Assembly: GCA_900473805.1 (NCBI GenBank) | Contig: UCMS01000005.1 | Location: 1 to 64,000 of the forward strand | Source of the DNA: Hyphomicrobiales bacterium | GTDB lineage: Bacteria; Pseudomonadota; Alphaproteobacteria; Rhizobiales; Rhizobiaceae | Direction: 5' to 3' | DNA: 64,000 nt | Shown here: one piece after another, positions 33,021 through 42,355 of the stretch | Position numbering within the stretch: the stretch's first letter is position 1 | Layout: each line of letters begins with the position of its first letter | Notes under the pieces: model-generated | The model's input: the letters and a program-made list of their open reading frames with translations, nothing else | Told to the model about the DNA's origin: nothing | Databases searched by the model: none | Program-made: the position numbers and the translations under genes

Positions 33021-34622
33021 ATGACAATCCAGACCCGCCGACTTCTCGGCACGGCACTGCTGCTCGGATCGCTGCTGACCGGTGCCAGCCAGGCGCTGGC
33101 CGAAGCGGTGCTCCATCGTGGCAATGCCGGCGAGCCGCAGACGCTCGACTACGCCCATATCTCGATCGACATCGAAGGCTTCGTCGTCCGCGACATGTTC
33201 GAGGGCCTGACCATATTCAACGCCAAGGGTGAAGTGGTTCCGGGGTCTGCCGAAAGCTGGACGGTGTCCGACGACAACCTGACCTACACCTTCAAGATCC
33301 GCGAAAACGCCAACTGGTCCGACGGAACGCCGGTGACCGCCGAAGACTTCGTCTTCTCGATGCGCCGCCTGGAAGATCCGAAGACCGCCGCCGAATATGC
33401 CGGCATCCTTTACCCGATCAAGAACGCCGAAAAGGTGAACAAGGGCGAAGTGCCGGTCGATCAGCTCGGCATCAAGGCCATCGATGCCAAGACCGTCGAG
33501 ATCACGCTCGAGCGTCCGACCCCCTTCTTCCTGCAGCTTCTTGCCCACTACACCGCGTTGCCGATCAGCAAGGCCAACTTCGAGAAGTTCGGCGACCAGT
33601 TCGTGAAGCCCGGCAACATGGTGTCCAACGGCGCCTTCAAGCTTGAAGCACACGTGCCGAACGATACCCTGACCGTCGTCAAGAACGACAAGTACTGGGA
33701 TGCCGCCAACGTCAAGCTCGACAAGGTCATCTTCTACCCGATCGACGACGATGCCGCTTCCGTCCGCCGCTTCGAGGCCAAGGAAATGGACCTCGTCTAC
33801 AACTTCTCCGCAGACCAGATCAAACGCCTGCGCGAAACCTATAACGACCAGGTCCACGTGACCCCGTCGCTCGCCACCTACTACTACGTCTTCGACAACC
33901 GCGAGCCGCCTTACAACGACGTCAACGTCCGCCGCGCGCTCTCCATGGCCGTCGACCGCGACTTCCTCGCCCAGGAAATCTATGCCGGCGCCCAGCTTCC
34001 GGCCTACAACCTCGTGCCCCCGGGCATGCCGGGCTATGGCGACGGACCGGTTCCGGATTTCGCCTCGATGTCGCAGATCGATCGTGAAGACAAGGCGATC
34101 GAACTGATGAAAGCCGCCGGTTACGGCGAAGGCGGCAAGCCGCTCGAAATCGAGATCCGTTACAACACCAACGCCAACCACGAGCGCGTCGCAACCGCGG
34201 TTGCCGACATGTGGAAGAACACGTTCGGCGCCAAGGTGTCGCTGGTGAACCTCGATGTGGCCTCGCACTACGCCTATCTGCAGGAAGGCGGCAAGTTCAA
34301 CGTCGCCCGCGCCGCGTGGTCGGCCGACTACGGCGATCCGGAAAACTTCCTGGCGCTGAACGTCAGCACGAATACCACGTTCAACTACGGCAAGTACAAG
34401 AGCGAAGAATACGACGCGCTGATGAAGCAGTCCTATGAGGAGCAGGATCCGGCCAAGCGCATGGAAATCCTGAAGAAGGCTGAAACCGTCCTCAACAACG
34501 ACCAGCCGATCGCGCCGTTCATGAACTCGGCCAACCTGTGGCTGGTCTCGTCGCGCGTCTCCGGCTGGGAAGACAATGCGGTGAACGAGCACCTGTCCAA
34601 GTTCCTCAGCGTTTCCGAATAA
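33021..34622 (+). CDS. peptide/amine ABC transporter substrate-binding protein (SBP_bac_5)
   Basis: The 533-residue periplasmic receptor has a signal peptide (MTIQTRRLLGTALLLGSLLT, cut near ALA) and the OppA/DppA family order: GEPQTLDYAHISIDIEGFVVRDMFEG, WSDGTPVTAEDFVFSMRRL, and FDNREPPYNDVNVRRALSMAVDR. It captures oligopeptides or related ligands for import. GGGAG precedes the ATG. It heads an operon of binding protein, two permeases and one double ATPase. Neighbouring putrescine genes hint at amines or glutamyl compounds, but the family cannot be told apart by sequence. Confidence 0.92.
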   Translation: MTIQTRRLLGTALLLGSLLTGASQALAEAVLHRGNAGEPQTLDYAHISIDIEGFVVRDMFEGLTIFNAKGEVVPGSAESWTVSDDNLTYTFKIRENANWSDGTPVTAEDFVFSMRRLEDPKTAAEYAGILYPIKNAEKVNKGEVPVDQLGIKAIDAKTVEITLERPTPFFLQLLAHYTALPISKANFEKFGDQFVKPGNMVSNGAFKLEAHVPNDTLTVVKNDKYWDAANVKLDKVIFYPIDDDAASVRRFEAKEMDLVYNFSADQIKRLRETYNDQVHVTPSLATYYYVFDNREPPYNDVNVRRALSMAVDRDFLAQEIYAGAQLPAYNLVPPGMPGYGDGPVPDFASMSQIDREDKAIELMKAAGYGEGGKPLEIEIRYNTNANHERVATAVADMWKNTFGAKVSLVNLDVASHYAYLQEGGKFNVARAAWSADYGDPENFLALNVSTNTTFNYGKYKSEEYDALMKQSYEEQDPAKRMEILKKAETVLNNDQPIAPFMNSANLWLVSSRVSGWEDNAVNEHLSKFLSVSE

Positions 34623-34637
34623 CGAACAAAAGGGATC

Positions 34638-34677
34638 GGCGCGCGGCAGCATGATGGCTGTCGCGCGCCGGCTTTTA
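34638..34677 (+). terminator. strong hairpin between binding-protein and permease genes
   Basis: CGGCGCGCG (34638-34646) pairs with CGCGCGCCG (34663-34671), extended inside by GCAGC/GCTGT, giving about 14 paired bases. TTTT follows. A partial terminator or 3'-end stabiliser here would keep binding protein in excess over the membrane part. Confidence 0.6.
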
Positions 34678-34682
34678 TCACC

Positions 34683-35606
34683 ATGATCTCATTCGTCCTG
34701 CGCCGGCTCATGAGCGCCGTGCCCACCGTGTTCGTCGTCGTGACGATCTCGTTCTTCCTGATGCGCTTCGCGCCTGGTGGTCCGTTCAGCCTCGAACGTC
34801 CGCTCCCGCCGCAGACCATGGCCAATGTCATGGAAACGTACAAGCTCAACGACCCGCTCTGGAGCCAGTACCTGCATTATCTCGGCAATGCCTTTAAGGG
34901 CGATTTCGGCCCGAGCTTCATCTACAAGGACAACACGGTCGCCGAACTCATTGGCAAGGCCCTGCCCTATTCCGTCGAGCTCGGCCTCTACGCGATCCTG
35001 ATCGCGCTGATCGGTGGCGTCATTCTCGGCACGATCGCAGCGCTTCGCCAGAACAGCGCGCTGGACTTCGGCTTGATGGCCTTCGCGACCATTGGCGTCA
35101 CGGTGCCGAACTTCGTCGTTGGACCTGTGCTTACCCTGATTTTCGCCGTCATGCTCTCCTGGCTTCCGGCCGGGGGCTGGGGCAATGGCGGCTTCCAGAA
35201 CCTGATCCTGCCGATGACGGCACTGGCCCTGCCGCAGCTCGCGGTCTTTGCAAGGCTCACACGCGGCTCGATGATCGAAGCCCTGAACGGCGATCATATC
35301 CGCACCGCCCGCGCCTATGGCCTGCCGCCGCGCGTCGTGGTCATCACGCACGCCCTGCGCGGCGCGATGCTGCCGGTCGTTTCCTATCTCGCACCGTGTG
35401 CTGCAGCCCTGCTCACCGGCTCTGCCGTCGTCGAGAGCATCTTCACCATTCCCGGTGTCGGCCGCTACTTCGTGCTCGGCGCGCTCAATCGCGACTATCC
35501 CCTCGTCATGGGCACCGTCATTCTCGTCGCCGTGTTCGTGATCTTCTTCAACCTCCTGGTCGACATCGCCTACGGCCTGCTTGATCCGAGGGTCCGCAAT
35601 GACTGA
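34683..35606 (+). CDS. ABC transporter permease, OppB/DppB type
   Basis: The 307-residue inner-membrane subunit has six predicted helices and the BPD_transp_1 pattern. MISFVLRRLMSAVPTVFVVV is the first helix, and the coupling segment RTARAYGLPPRVVVITHALRG contacts the ATPase. The end TIPGVGRYFVLGALNRDYPLVMG is typical of OppB. The stop overlaps the next gene by eight bases (ATGACTGA). Confidence 0.93.
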   Translation: MISFVLRRLMSAVPTVFVVVTISFFLMRFAPGGPFSLERPLPPQTMANVMETYKLNDPLWSQYLHYLGNAFKGDFGPSFIYKDNTVAELIGKALPYSVELGLYAILIALIGGVILGTIAALRQNSALDFGLMAFATIGVTVPNFVVGPVLTLIFAVMLSWLPAGGWGNGGFQNLILPMTALALPQLAVFARLTRGSMIEALNGDHIRTARAYGLPPRVVVITHALRGAMLPVVSYLAPCAAALLTGSAVVESIFTIPGVGRYFVLGALNRDYPLVMGTVILVAVFVIFFNLLVDIAYGLLDPRVRND

Positions 35607-36732
35607 TACTTCCGCAACCCAGGGCCTTGCCCCCGCCGAAGTGGCCGGCCGCAGCCTGACCCAGCTCGCCATGATGCGCTTCAAGCGCAACAAGGCGGCC
35701 ATGGGCGGCTGCATCATGCTGGCGCTGATCGTGCTCTTCTCGTTCGCCGGTCCGTTCTTCGTGCCGCACACCTATGACCAGGTCTTTGCCTCTTACGTAA
35801 CCGTGCCGCCGAGCCTTGAGCCGCGTCCGGATCCGGAATCGCTGCAGGAAGTGGCCGAAGGCATTGCCAAGCGCGCGCGCGTCGAGCTCAAAAGCCTGGA
35901 AGTCGCCGATGGCGGGTTTACCGCCGTCCTGACAGCCTCCAAGCCGATCGACCCGCGCACGATCCGCTATTTCGACCGGACGAATGAGTTCAAGGAGACG
36001 ACGATCCAGGAGACCAGCGCCGACGGCTTGCAGGTCACCGTCACCGGGAAGGTCGACCAGGTCACCTTCCCCTTCGGCACCGATACCAATGGTCGTGACC
36101 TTCTCGTCCGCGTCATGCTCGGCGGGCAGATCTCGATTGCCGTGGGCCTGGCCGCGAGCCTCGTCTCGCTCGGCATCGGCGTCATCTACGGCGCGACCTC
36201 GGGCTATCTCGGCGGCCGCATTGACAACGTCATGATGCGCTTCGTCGAAATCCTCTATTCGCTTCCCTTCGTCTTCCTCGTCGTCGTGCTCGTGGTCTTC
36301 TTCGGACGATCGGTGGTGCTGATCTTCGTGGTGATCGGGGCGGTGCAATGGCTGGAAATGGCCCGGATCGTGCGCGGCCAGACGCTCTCGCTCAAACGTC
36401 GCGAATTCGTCGGCGCGGCGGAAGCGCTCGGCCTCACCGACTGGCAGATCATCCGCCGGCACATCATCCCGAACACGATCGGCCCCGTCATCGTCTTCGT
36501 GACCGTCGTCGTGCCGCAGGTGATCCTGACCGAGAGCTTCCTGTCCTTCCTCGGCCTCGGCGTCCAGGCGCCGCTTGCGAGCTGGGGCACGCTGATTTCG
36601 GAGGGCACGAAGAACATGCAGAGCGCACCATGGCTCCTGATCTTCCCGGCGATCTTCTTCGTCGCGACGTTGTTTGCCCTCAATTTCGTTGGCGACGGCC
36701 TGCGCGACGCGCTCGACCCGAAGGATCGCTGA
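35599..36732 (+). CDS. ABC transporter permease, OppC/DppC type with enlarged loop
   Basis: The 377-residue subunit pairs with the OppB-like protein. After helix 1 (about residues 39-58) there is a soluble insert of roughly 100 residues (to about 160, with RARVELKSLEVADGGF and DPRTIRYFDRTNEF) before the canonical FPFGTDTNGRDLLVRVMLGGQIS. Typical members are near 300 residues. The coupling segment is GAAEALGLTDWQIIRRHIIPN and the end is LNFVGDGLRDALDPK. The extra loop would lie in the periplasm, near the receptor. Confidence 0.92.
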   Translation: MTDTSATQGLAPAEVAGRSLTQLAMMRFKRNKAAMGGCIMLALIVLFSFAGPFFVPHTYDQVFASYVTVPPSLEPRPDPESLQEVAEGIAKRARVELKSLEVADGGFTAVLTASKPIDPRTIRYFDRTNEFKETTIQETSADGLQVTVTGKVDQVTFPFGTDTNGRDLLVRVMLGGQISIAVGLAASLVSLGIGVIYGATSGYLGGRIDNVMMRFVEILYSLPFVFLVVVLVVFFGRSVVLIFVVIGAVQWLEMARIVRGQTLSLKRREFVGAAEALGLTDWQIIRRHIIPNTIGPVIVFVTVVVPQVILTESFLSFLGLGVQAPLASWGTLISEGTKNMQSAPWLLIFPAIFFVATLFALNFVGDGLRDALDPKDR

Positions 36733-36733
36733 A

Positions 36734-38338
36734 ATGGAGACGAACCAGATGACACCGGTCCTCACCGTCAACGACCTCAAGGTCACCTTCCAGACGCCCG
36801 ACGGTACCGTCGAAGCGGTCAAGGGCATCAGCTTCGACGTGAAGAAGGGTGAAACGCTCGCCATCGTCGGCGAGTCGGGTTCCGGCAAGAGCCAGACGAT
36901 GATGGGCATCATGGGCCTGCTCGCGAAGAACGGCAGCGTCACCGGCGAGGCCCTCTATGGCGGCACCAACCTGGTCGGCCAGCCGCTCTCGACGCTCAAC
37001 ACGGTGCGCGGCTCCAAGATCACCATGATTTTCCAGGAGCCGATGACCTCGCTTGATCCGCTTTACAGGATCGGCCGGCAGATCGCCGAACCGCTGATCC
37101 ACCATCGCGGATTGAGCAAGAAGGCGGCCCGTGCGCGTGTGCTGGAACTGCTGAAACTCGTCGGCATTCCCGACCCGGAACGCCGCATCGACAGCTACCC
37201 GCATGAAATGTCCGGCGGCCAGCGCCAGCGCGTGATGATTGCCATGGCACTTGCCAACGAACCCGACGTGCTGATTGCGGACGAGCCGACGACGGCCCTC
37301 GACGTCACCATCCAGGCGCAGATCCTGACGCTGCTCGCCGAGCTGCAGAAGCGGTTCGGCATGGCGATCGTGTTGATCACCCATGACCTCGGCGTGGTCA
37401 AACACGTCGCCGACCGGGTCGCCGTCATGCGCAAGGGCGAGATCGTCGAACAGGGCACGCGTGACGAAATCTTCGGCAATGCGCAGCACGACTACACCAA
37501 GATGCTGCTCGCCGCTGAACCATCAGGCACGAAGGCGCCGCCGCCCGAAAATGCGCCCATGGTGCTGGAAGGCCGCAACGTCATTGTCGATTTCGACATC
37601 GGCGGTGGCGGATTGTTCGGCAAGGCACGCACCTTCCGCGCCGTCGACCAGGTCAGCATTCGGCTTCGCCAGGGTCAGACCATCGGCATCGTCGGTGAAT
37701 CCGGTTCGGGCAAATCGACGCTCGGCCGCGCTCTTCTCAAACTTCTGCAGGCCGATGGAGCCTTCCGCTTCGGCACGAACGACATCACCGCGCTGGACCG
37801 GGCCGGCATGCGGCCCTTCCGCAAGCAGATGCAGCTCGTCTTCCAGGACCCCTATGGTTCGCTCTCGCCGCGCCAGACGGTCGGTGAGATCATCACCGAA
37901 GGGCTTTACGTGCATGAGCCCCAGCTGTCCCGCGCCGAACGTGACCAGCGGGCGATCGCGGCCCTCAAAGAAGTCGGCCTCGATCCGGCGGCGCGCAACC
38001 GCTATCCGCACGAGTTCTCCGGTGGCCAGCGGCAGCGCATCGCAATCGCCCGCTCGATCATCCTGAAGCCCAAGGTCGTCATCCTCGATGAGCCGACCTC
38101 GGCGCTCGACCGCTCGGTGCAGCGTCAGGTGATCGAACTCTTGCGCGACCTGCAGGACCGCTACGGCCTGTCCTACGTCTTCATCAGCCATGACCTCTCC
38201 GTCATCCGGGCGATGTCGGACCATGTGGTGGTGATGAAGAACGGCAAGATCGTCGAACAAGGCGATACCGAGGCGATCTTCGACCATCCGGTGGAAGACT
38301 ATACCAAGGCGCTGATTGCCGCCGCCTTCACCCACTGA
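36734..38338 (+). CDS. dual-domain ABC transporter ATP-binding protein
   Basis: The 534-residue protein fuses the two ATPases of a peptide importer (DppD-DppF type). The first half has Walker [10 protein letters not shown], signature MSGGQRQRV and Walker [13 protein letters not shown]; the second has [18 protein letters not shown] and [12 protein letters not shown]. Both end with the HD of the switch ([18 protein letters not shown]). The ATG at 36734 is one base past the permease stop; an ATG at 36749 with GGAG upstream is possible. A terminator closes the operon. Confidence 0.94.
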   Translation: METNQMTPVLTVNDLKVTFQTPDGTVEAVKGISFDVKKGETLAIVGESGSGKSQTMMGIMGLLAKNGSVTGEALYGGTNLVGQPLSTLNTVRGSKITMIFQEPMTSLDPLYRIGRQIAEPLIHHRGLSKKAARARVLELLKLVGIPDPERRIDSYPHEMSGGQRQRVMIAMALANEPDVLIADEPTTALDVTIQAQILTLLAELQKRFGMAIVLITHDLGVVKHVADRVAVMRKGEIVEQGTRDEIFGNAQHDYTKMLLAAEPSGTKAPPPENAPMVLEGRNVIVDFDIGGGGLFGKARTFRAVDQVSIRLRQGQTIGIVGESGSGKSTLGRALLKLLQADGAFRFGTNDITALDRAGMRPFRKQMQLVFQDPYGSLSPRQTVGEIITEGLYVHEPQLSRAERDQRAIAALKEVGLDPAARNRYPHEFSGGQRQRIAIARSIILKPKVVILDEPTSALDRSVQRQVIELLRDLQDRYGLSYVFISHDLSVIRAMSDHVVVMKNGKIVEQGDTEAIFDHPVEDYTKALIAAAFTH

Positions 38339-38359
38339 GGCGGGCAAAACTGCAACAGG

Positions 38360-38390
38360 AACGGCGCCTCAGCCGGCGCCGTTTTTGTTT
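38360..38390 (+). terminator. intrinsic terminator of the ABC importer operon
   Basis: AACGGCGCC (38360-38368) pairs with GGCGCCGTT (38375-38383) across a 6-base loop. The T-rich tail TTTTTGTTT runs into the stop of the convergent lipid-kinase gene. Confidence 0.85.
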
Positions 38391-39306
38391 ATGCCGCCGA
38401 CTGAGGTGGCGGCACGAGTACCTTCAGCTCACCGGGATGGATCTTCAGCTCGACATCGGCCGGCATGCGCAACAGTTCGCCATCGAGCACGCAGGCCGCC
38501 CCCTTGCGATGCTTGGGGAAATGCAGACGGACCGTCCGGGCGGTCGAAGCCGTCACCGCCTCGTTCTCCTTGAACCGACCGCGCAGAATGTCGAAGGCCA
38601 GCTTTCCGACACCCGTCGGTTCCAGCGGGTCGGCGAGGTAAACGCCGAGCTCACCCGTATCGACGCGATCGGCGAAGAAGAGCGAATTGTTGCCGAGCGG
38701 ATTGTTGGAGACCGAGATGGCGGAGACCGCCCGCTCGTCGCTGCGGCCGTCGCCATCGATATCGAAGATCACCTCGAAACGAGGCGGATCAAGCATCACG
38801 CCAAAGGCGGCACTGGTGCTCGCCCTGATCTTGCCGAGCCGTGAAGCGAAGTTCATCTGGTTGCGCATGCGCACCATGCGGGCATGCAGACCGGCAGAGA
38901 ACTGGTGTACGAAGGGGCGGCCGTTGGCGGTGGCGATATCGACCGAGGCCACCTTGCCTGCCGCCAACACGTCCACCACCTTCCAGATATCCAGTGGCAG
39001 CTTCAGGGAGCGGGCAAAGAGGTTCATCGTGCCTGCCGGAACGACACCGAGCGGAAGGCCAGCTTTCCAGGCGATTCCGGCTGCGGCCGAAATGGTGCCA
39101 TCACCGCCCCCGGCAATAACGGCATCGACGCCTGATGTCGCGACCGCCGTCTGCAGCGCCTCGACAATCTCGTCGCCGGCCACAACATCACAGACCAGTT
39201 CGTGCCCCTTCGCAGCAAAGGCGCGGGTCGCGCTTTCACAATAGGACTGCATGTCGGTGGTCTTGAACGTGCCACCGTCGCGATTGAGTACCGCCTTGAT
39301 CTTCAT
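38389..39306 (-). CDS. diacylglycerol/sphingosine-kinase-like lipid kinase
   Basis: The 305-residue protein has the DAGK catalytic domain with the nucleotide loop GGGDGT (residues 66-71, VIAGGGDGTISA), PAGTMNLFARSL, and the C-terminal lid domain (NPLGNNSLFFADRVDTGELGVYL). Such enzymes phosphorylate diacylglycerol or related lipids at the membrane face. The GTxND of YegS-type enzymes is replaced by GTMNL. It is single, with no partner lipid gene. Start at ATG 39306. Confidence 0.87.
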   Translation of the reverse strand: MKIKAVLNRDGGTFKTTDMQSYCESATRAFAAKGHELVCDVVAGDEIVEALQTAVATSGVDAVIAGGGDGTISAAAGIAWKAGLPLGVVPAGTMNLFARSLKLPLDIWKVVDVLAAGKVASVDIATANGRPFVHQFSAGLHARMVRMRNQMNFASRLGKIRASTSAAFGVMLDPPRFEVIFDIDGDGRSDERAVSAISVSNNPLGNNSLFFADRVDTGELGVYLADPLEPTGVGKLAFDILRGRFKENEAVTASTARTVRLHFPKHRKGAACVLDGELLRMPADVELKIHPGELKVLVPPPQSAA

Positions 39307-39559
39307 CTCGCCCTTTCAACGGCCCCAGCGGGCCAAAGCTCAAAACGTGCCGTGCGCTCAAAAGTTTCGGCATATGTCTGCAGATCGATAGAGCGCGAGC
39401 AATTTTCAAGGTGGCGGGCAAAAGCCTTTGCCGCAGCGCACACAGATATGATAAACAACAATTCTTCTTCCCAGCAGCCTGACGGCTTTCCTTTTCATCC
39501 CGGCTTTTCCGGAAGCGCATTTGCGCCGCGCGATCTCAGCGCGGTCCCATGGTGTTTTG

Positions 39560-40777
39560 ATGACCGATATCGCTCCTTCCCTTCCTTCGAAGATTCAACC
39601 GCCTGCGGCGTTGAACCCGACGACGATCGCGCTGATCGAACTTGCTCTGGCTGCCGGCGGGTTCGGGATCGGCACCGGAGAGTTCGTCATCATGGGCCTT
39701 CTGCCGGAGGTAGCACAGACCTATGGCGTGACCGTTCCGCAGGCCGGTCACGTGATCAGCGCCTATGCGCTCGGCGTCGTCATCGGTGCGCCAATTATCG
39801 CTGTACTCGCGGCCAAACTGCCGCGCAAGACGTTGCTTCTGCTGTTGATGGGCCTCTTTGCCGTCGGCAATTTCGCCAGTGCGCTGGCCACCGAATTCTC
39901 CAGCTTGACGCTGCTGCGCTTCATCACCGGGCTGCCACACGGCGCTTATTTCGGCGTTGCGGCCCTGGTTGCGGCCTCCATGGCACCGCCGAACCGGCGC
40001 GTCAGGGCCGTGGGGCGCGTGATGCTCGGTCTCACGATCGCAACGCTCGTCGGCACGCCGATTGCAACCTTTCTCGGACAGTTGATGAGCTGGCGGGCCG
40101 CCTTTCTGATGGTGGCCGTGATCGGCGCGATCACCGTGGCCCTGATCGCGCTCTACCTGCCGAAGGACGAGGTGGCCGAAGGCGCCAGCATCCGCCGTGA
40201 GCTGTCAGCCTTCGGTCGGCTGCAGGTCTGGCTGTCTTTCGGGGTCGCTGCCGTTGGTTTTGGCGGCATGTTCGCCATCTTCAGCTATATCGCCAAGACC
40301 GTGACGGATACCGCCGGCCTGCCGGCGAGCATGGTGGCCGTGGTGTTGGCGCTCTTCGGCATCGGCATGAATGTCGGCAACGTGGTCGGCAGCCGGATGG
40401 CTGATTACTCGCTGAAGGGCACGATCGGCGGCATGCTCGCCTTCAACATCGCCTTGATGGCGGTCTTCTCGCTGACGGCTCACAACCCCGTCATGCTCTG
40501 CATCTGCGTCTTCCTCACGGGCTGTGGCTTTGCCGCCTGCCCAGCCGTGCAGACCCGAATCATGGACGTGGCGGCAGACGCCCAGACGCTCGCAGCGGCG
40601 ACCAACCATTCCGCCTTCAACATCGCCAATGCGCTCGGCGCATGGCTCGGCGGCATCGTCATCTCCGCGGGTTATGGCTACGGTGCCACCGGTTACGTCG
40701 GCTCGGTGCTTTCGGCCTTCGGCCTGGTCATCTTCATGATTTCCGTTGCGATCGAGAAGAAGACGTCACGCGGCTGA
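39560..40777 (+). CDS. MFS transporter, AraJ/YdhP-like exporter
   Basis: The 405-residue protein has twelve predicted helices and the sugar/drug exporter pattern of the AraJ group: FGIGTGEFVIMGLLPEVA at helix 1, the loop GVVIGAPIIAVLAAKLPRK, and LPHGAYFGVAALVAASM at helix 4-5. Substrates are typically sugars or drugs leaving the cell. No good ribosome site precedes ATG 39560; a start at 39521 is possible. The stop overlaps the convergent HxlR gene by 12 bases. The gap 39307-39559 shows no other gene. Confidence 0.88.
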   Translation: MTDIAPSLPSKIQPPAALNPTTIALIELALAAGGFGIGTGEFVIMGLLPEVAQTYGVTVPQAGHVISAYALGVVIGAPIIAVLAAKLPRKTLLLLLMGLFAVGNFASALATEFSSLTLLRFITGLPHGAYFGVAALVAASMAPPNRRVRAVGRVMLGLTIATLVGTPIATFLGQLMSWRAAFLMVAVIGAITVALIALYLPKDEVAEGASIRRELSAFGRLQVWLSFGVAAVGFGGMFAIFSYIAKTVTDTAGLPASMVAVVLALFGIGMNVGNVVGSRMADYSLKGTIGGMLAFNIALMAVFSLTAHNPVMLCICVFLTGCGFAACPAVQTRIMDVAADAQTLAAATNHSAFNIANALGAWLGGIVISAGYGYGATGYVGSVLSAFGLVIFMISVAIEKKTSRG

Positions 40778-41164
40778 GGCGGTCTCCTCGATCGTCGCGG
40801 ACTCGATCACGCGGCGCTGACCATCCTTGCATTCGACGTGCCGGCTGCCCCACTGCTCGAGCATCATGATGACGGGGCGCAAACTCTGGCCGAGCGGGGT
40901 CAGCGCATAGTCGACGCGTGGCGGGACTACAGGATAGATGGTGCGGGTGAGAAGCCCCTGCTCCTCCAGTTCACGTAACTGCTTGGTCAGCATGCGCTGC
41001 GTGACCGCCTGCAGCCGGCGACGCAGTTCGCTGAAACGCAGCGTGCCATCCGTTAGCAGGTGATAGAGGATCACGCCCTTCCACTTCCCGTCCAGAAAGC
41101 TGAGCGTGGTTTCGACCGGGCAACCCGGAAAATTGTTCGTCATCTTGGCGCGGGGGCGCGACAT
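40766..41164 (-). CDS. HxlR family transcriptional regulator, copy 1
   Basis: The 132-residue regulator has the HxlR winged helix: CPVETTLSFLDGKWKGVILYHL, LRFSELRRRLQAVTQRMLTKQL, and YPVVPPRVDYALTPLGQSL for the wing and dimer part. A single Cys near the start (C15) is the usual redox/electrophile sensor in this family. AGGAT lies seven bases before ATG 41164. It faces the quinone-oxidoreductase gene, which it probably controls from the 122-base shared gap. Confidence 0.9.
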   Translation of the reverse strand: MSRPRAKMTNNFPGCPVETTLSFLDGKWKGVILYHLLTDGTLRFSELRRRLQAVTQRMLTKQLRELEEQGLLTRTIYPVVPPRVDYALTPLGQSLRPVIMMLEQWGSRHVECKDGQRRVIESATIEETASAA

Positions 41165-41286
41165 GGTCGGTATCCTTTTTATACTGAGGCTCCATTTGGT
41201 GCCTACAAACAAAAAAAGTGCATTCTTGCGGAATTCAAATCTATGCTCTTAATGGGCGGCGTGCAAACACCAAACAGGAGCTTCCC

Positions 41287-42309
41287 ATGCGCGCCATCGG
41301 TTTTCACCGCCCCCTGCCCATCACCTCTGACGCGGCACTCGTCGATCTTCACCTGCCCCAGCCGGTTGCGACCGGTCACGACATTCTGGTCCGGATCGAG
41401 GCCGTCTCGGTCAACCCCGTTGATACCAAGGTTCGTGCCAATTTCATGCCTTTGGCCGGCGATGCGCGCATCCTCGGCTACGACGCCGCCGGCGTGGTGA
41501 CGGCCGTTGGCACCGACGTGACGCTGTTTAAGCCAGGTGACGAAGTCTACTACGCCGGCGCAATCAATCGGCCCGGAACCAATGCCGAATACCATCTCGT
41601 CGACGAGCGTATCGTTGCCCTCAAGCCGAAGACATTGAGCTTTGCCGAAGCCGCCGCGCTGCCATTGACCGCAATCACGGCATACGAGGCACTGTTCCAC
41701 CGGATCAAGGTGCAAGAGCCGGTTGTCGGCGCCGAGCGGGTGATCCTCATTACCGGCGGCGCCGGCGGCGTTGGGTCGATCGCCATTCAGCTTGCAAAGC
41801 AGTTGACGAATCTGACCGTCATTGCCACCGCTTCCCGACAAGAAACGGCGAATTGGGCACGGTCTCTCGGTGCCGATCACGTGATCGACCACAGCAGACC
41901 GCTTGCCGAGGAATATGCAGCACTGGGGATAGGCGCACCAGGCTTCATCTTCTCAGTAACCCATTCCACTCAGCATCGCCTTGCGCTGGCCGAGATCATC
42001 GCGCCGGCGGGACGCATTTGCCTGATCGACGATTTCGCAGACGGTTTCGACATCATGGCCTTCAAGCCGAAGGCGGTCTCACTGCATTGGGAGATGATGT
42101 TCTCGCGGCCGATGTTTCAGACGGCCGACATGATCGAGCAGCACAGACTGCTTACCCATGTCGCCGACCTCATCGACGCCGGCAAGGTGCGCACGACGCT
42201 TGACGCCATCCTGGGACAGATCACTGCGAAAAACCTGCGCGAGGCGCATCGGATCATCGAAAGCGAGCGGTCGCGCGGTAAGATCGTGCTCGAAGGATTT
42301 CCGGTCTAG
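41287..42309 (+). CDS. zinc-independent quinone oxidoreductase (MDR family)
   Basis: The 340-residue protein belongs to the medium-chain dehydrogenase family of the QOR/zinc-binding-ADH-like type. The GroES-like half has DILVRIEAVSVNPVDTKVR and ILGYDAAGVV; the Rossmann half has LITGGAGGVGSIAIQLAKQL and ADHVIDHSRPL. The structural-zinc cysteines are missing, as in quinone reductases. AGGAG precedes ATG 41287. Divergence from HxlR copy 1 resembles quinone/aldehyde-responsive pairs such as yodB/azoreductase and related modules. Confidence 0.9.
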   Translation: MRAIGFHRPLPITSDAALVDLHLPQPVATGHDILVRIEAVSVNPVDTKVRANFMPLAGDARILGYDAAGVVTAVGTDVTLFKPGDEVYYAGAINRPGTNAEYHLVDERIVALKPKTLSFAEAAALPLTAITAYEALFHRIKVQEPVVGAERVILITGGAGGVGSIAIQLAKQLTNLTVIATASRQETANWARSLGADHVIDHSRPLAEEYAALGIGAPGFIFSVTHSTQHRLALAEIIAPAGRICLIDDFADGFDIMAFKPKAVSLHWEMMFSRPMFQTADMIEQHRLLTHVADLIDAGKVRTTLDAILGQITAKNLREAHRIIESERSRGKIVLEGFPV

Positions 42310-42319
42310 GCCGGCTTCG

Positions 42320-42342
42320 GGGCCGCCTTCAATCGGCGGCCT
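42320..42342. terminator. weak hairpin between convergent genes
   Basis: GGCCGCC (42321-42327) pairs with GGCGGCC (42335-42341) around a 7-base loop, between the oxidoreductase and HxlR copy 2. There is no T-run, so termination is uncertain. Confidence 0.35.
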
Positions 42343-42355
42343 CGCTCGACTGAGG

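Noticed and set aside
32910-34652. 580-codon open frame on the minus strand
   Set aside because: It mirrors the ABC substrate-binding protein gene, which has a signal peptide and family motifs on the plus strand.
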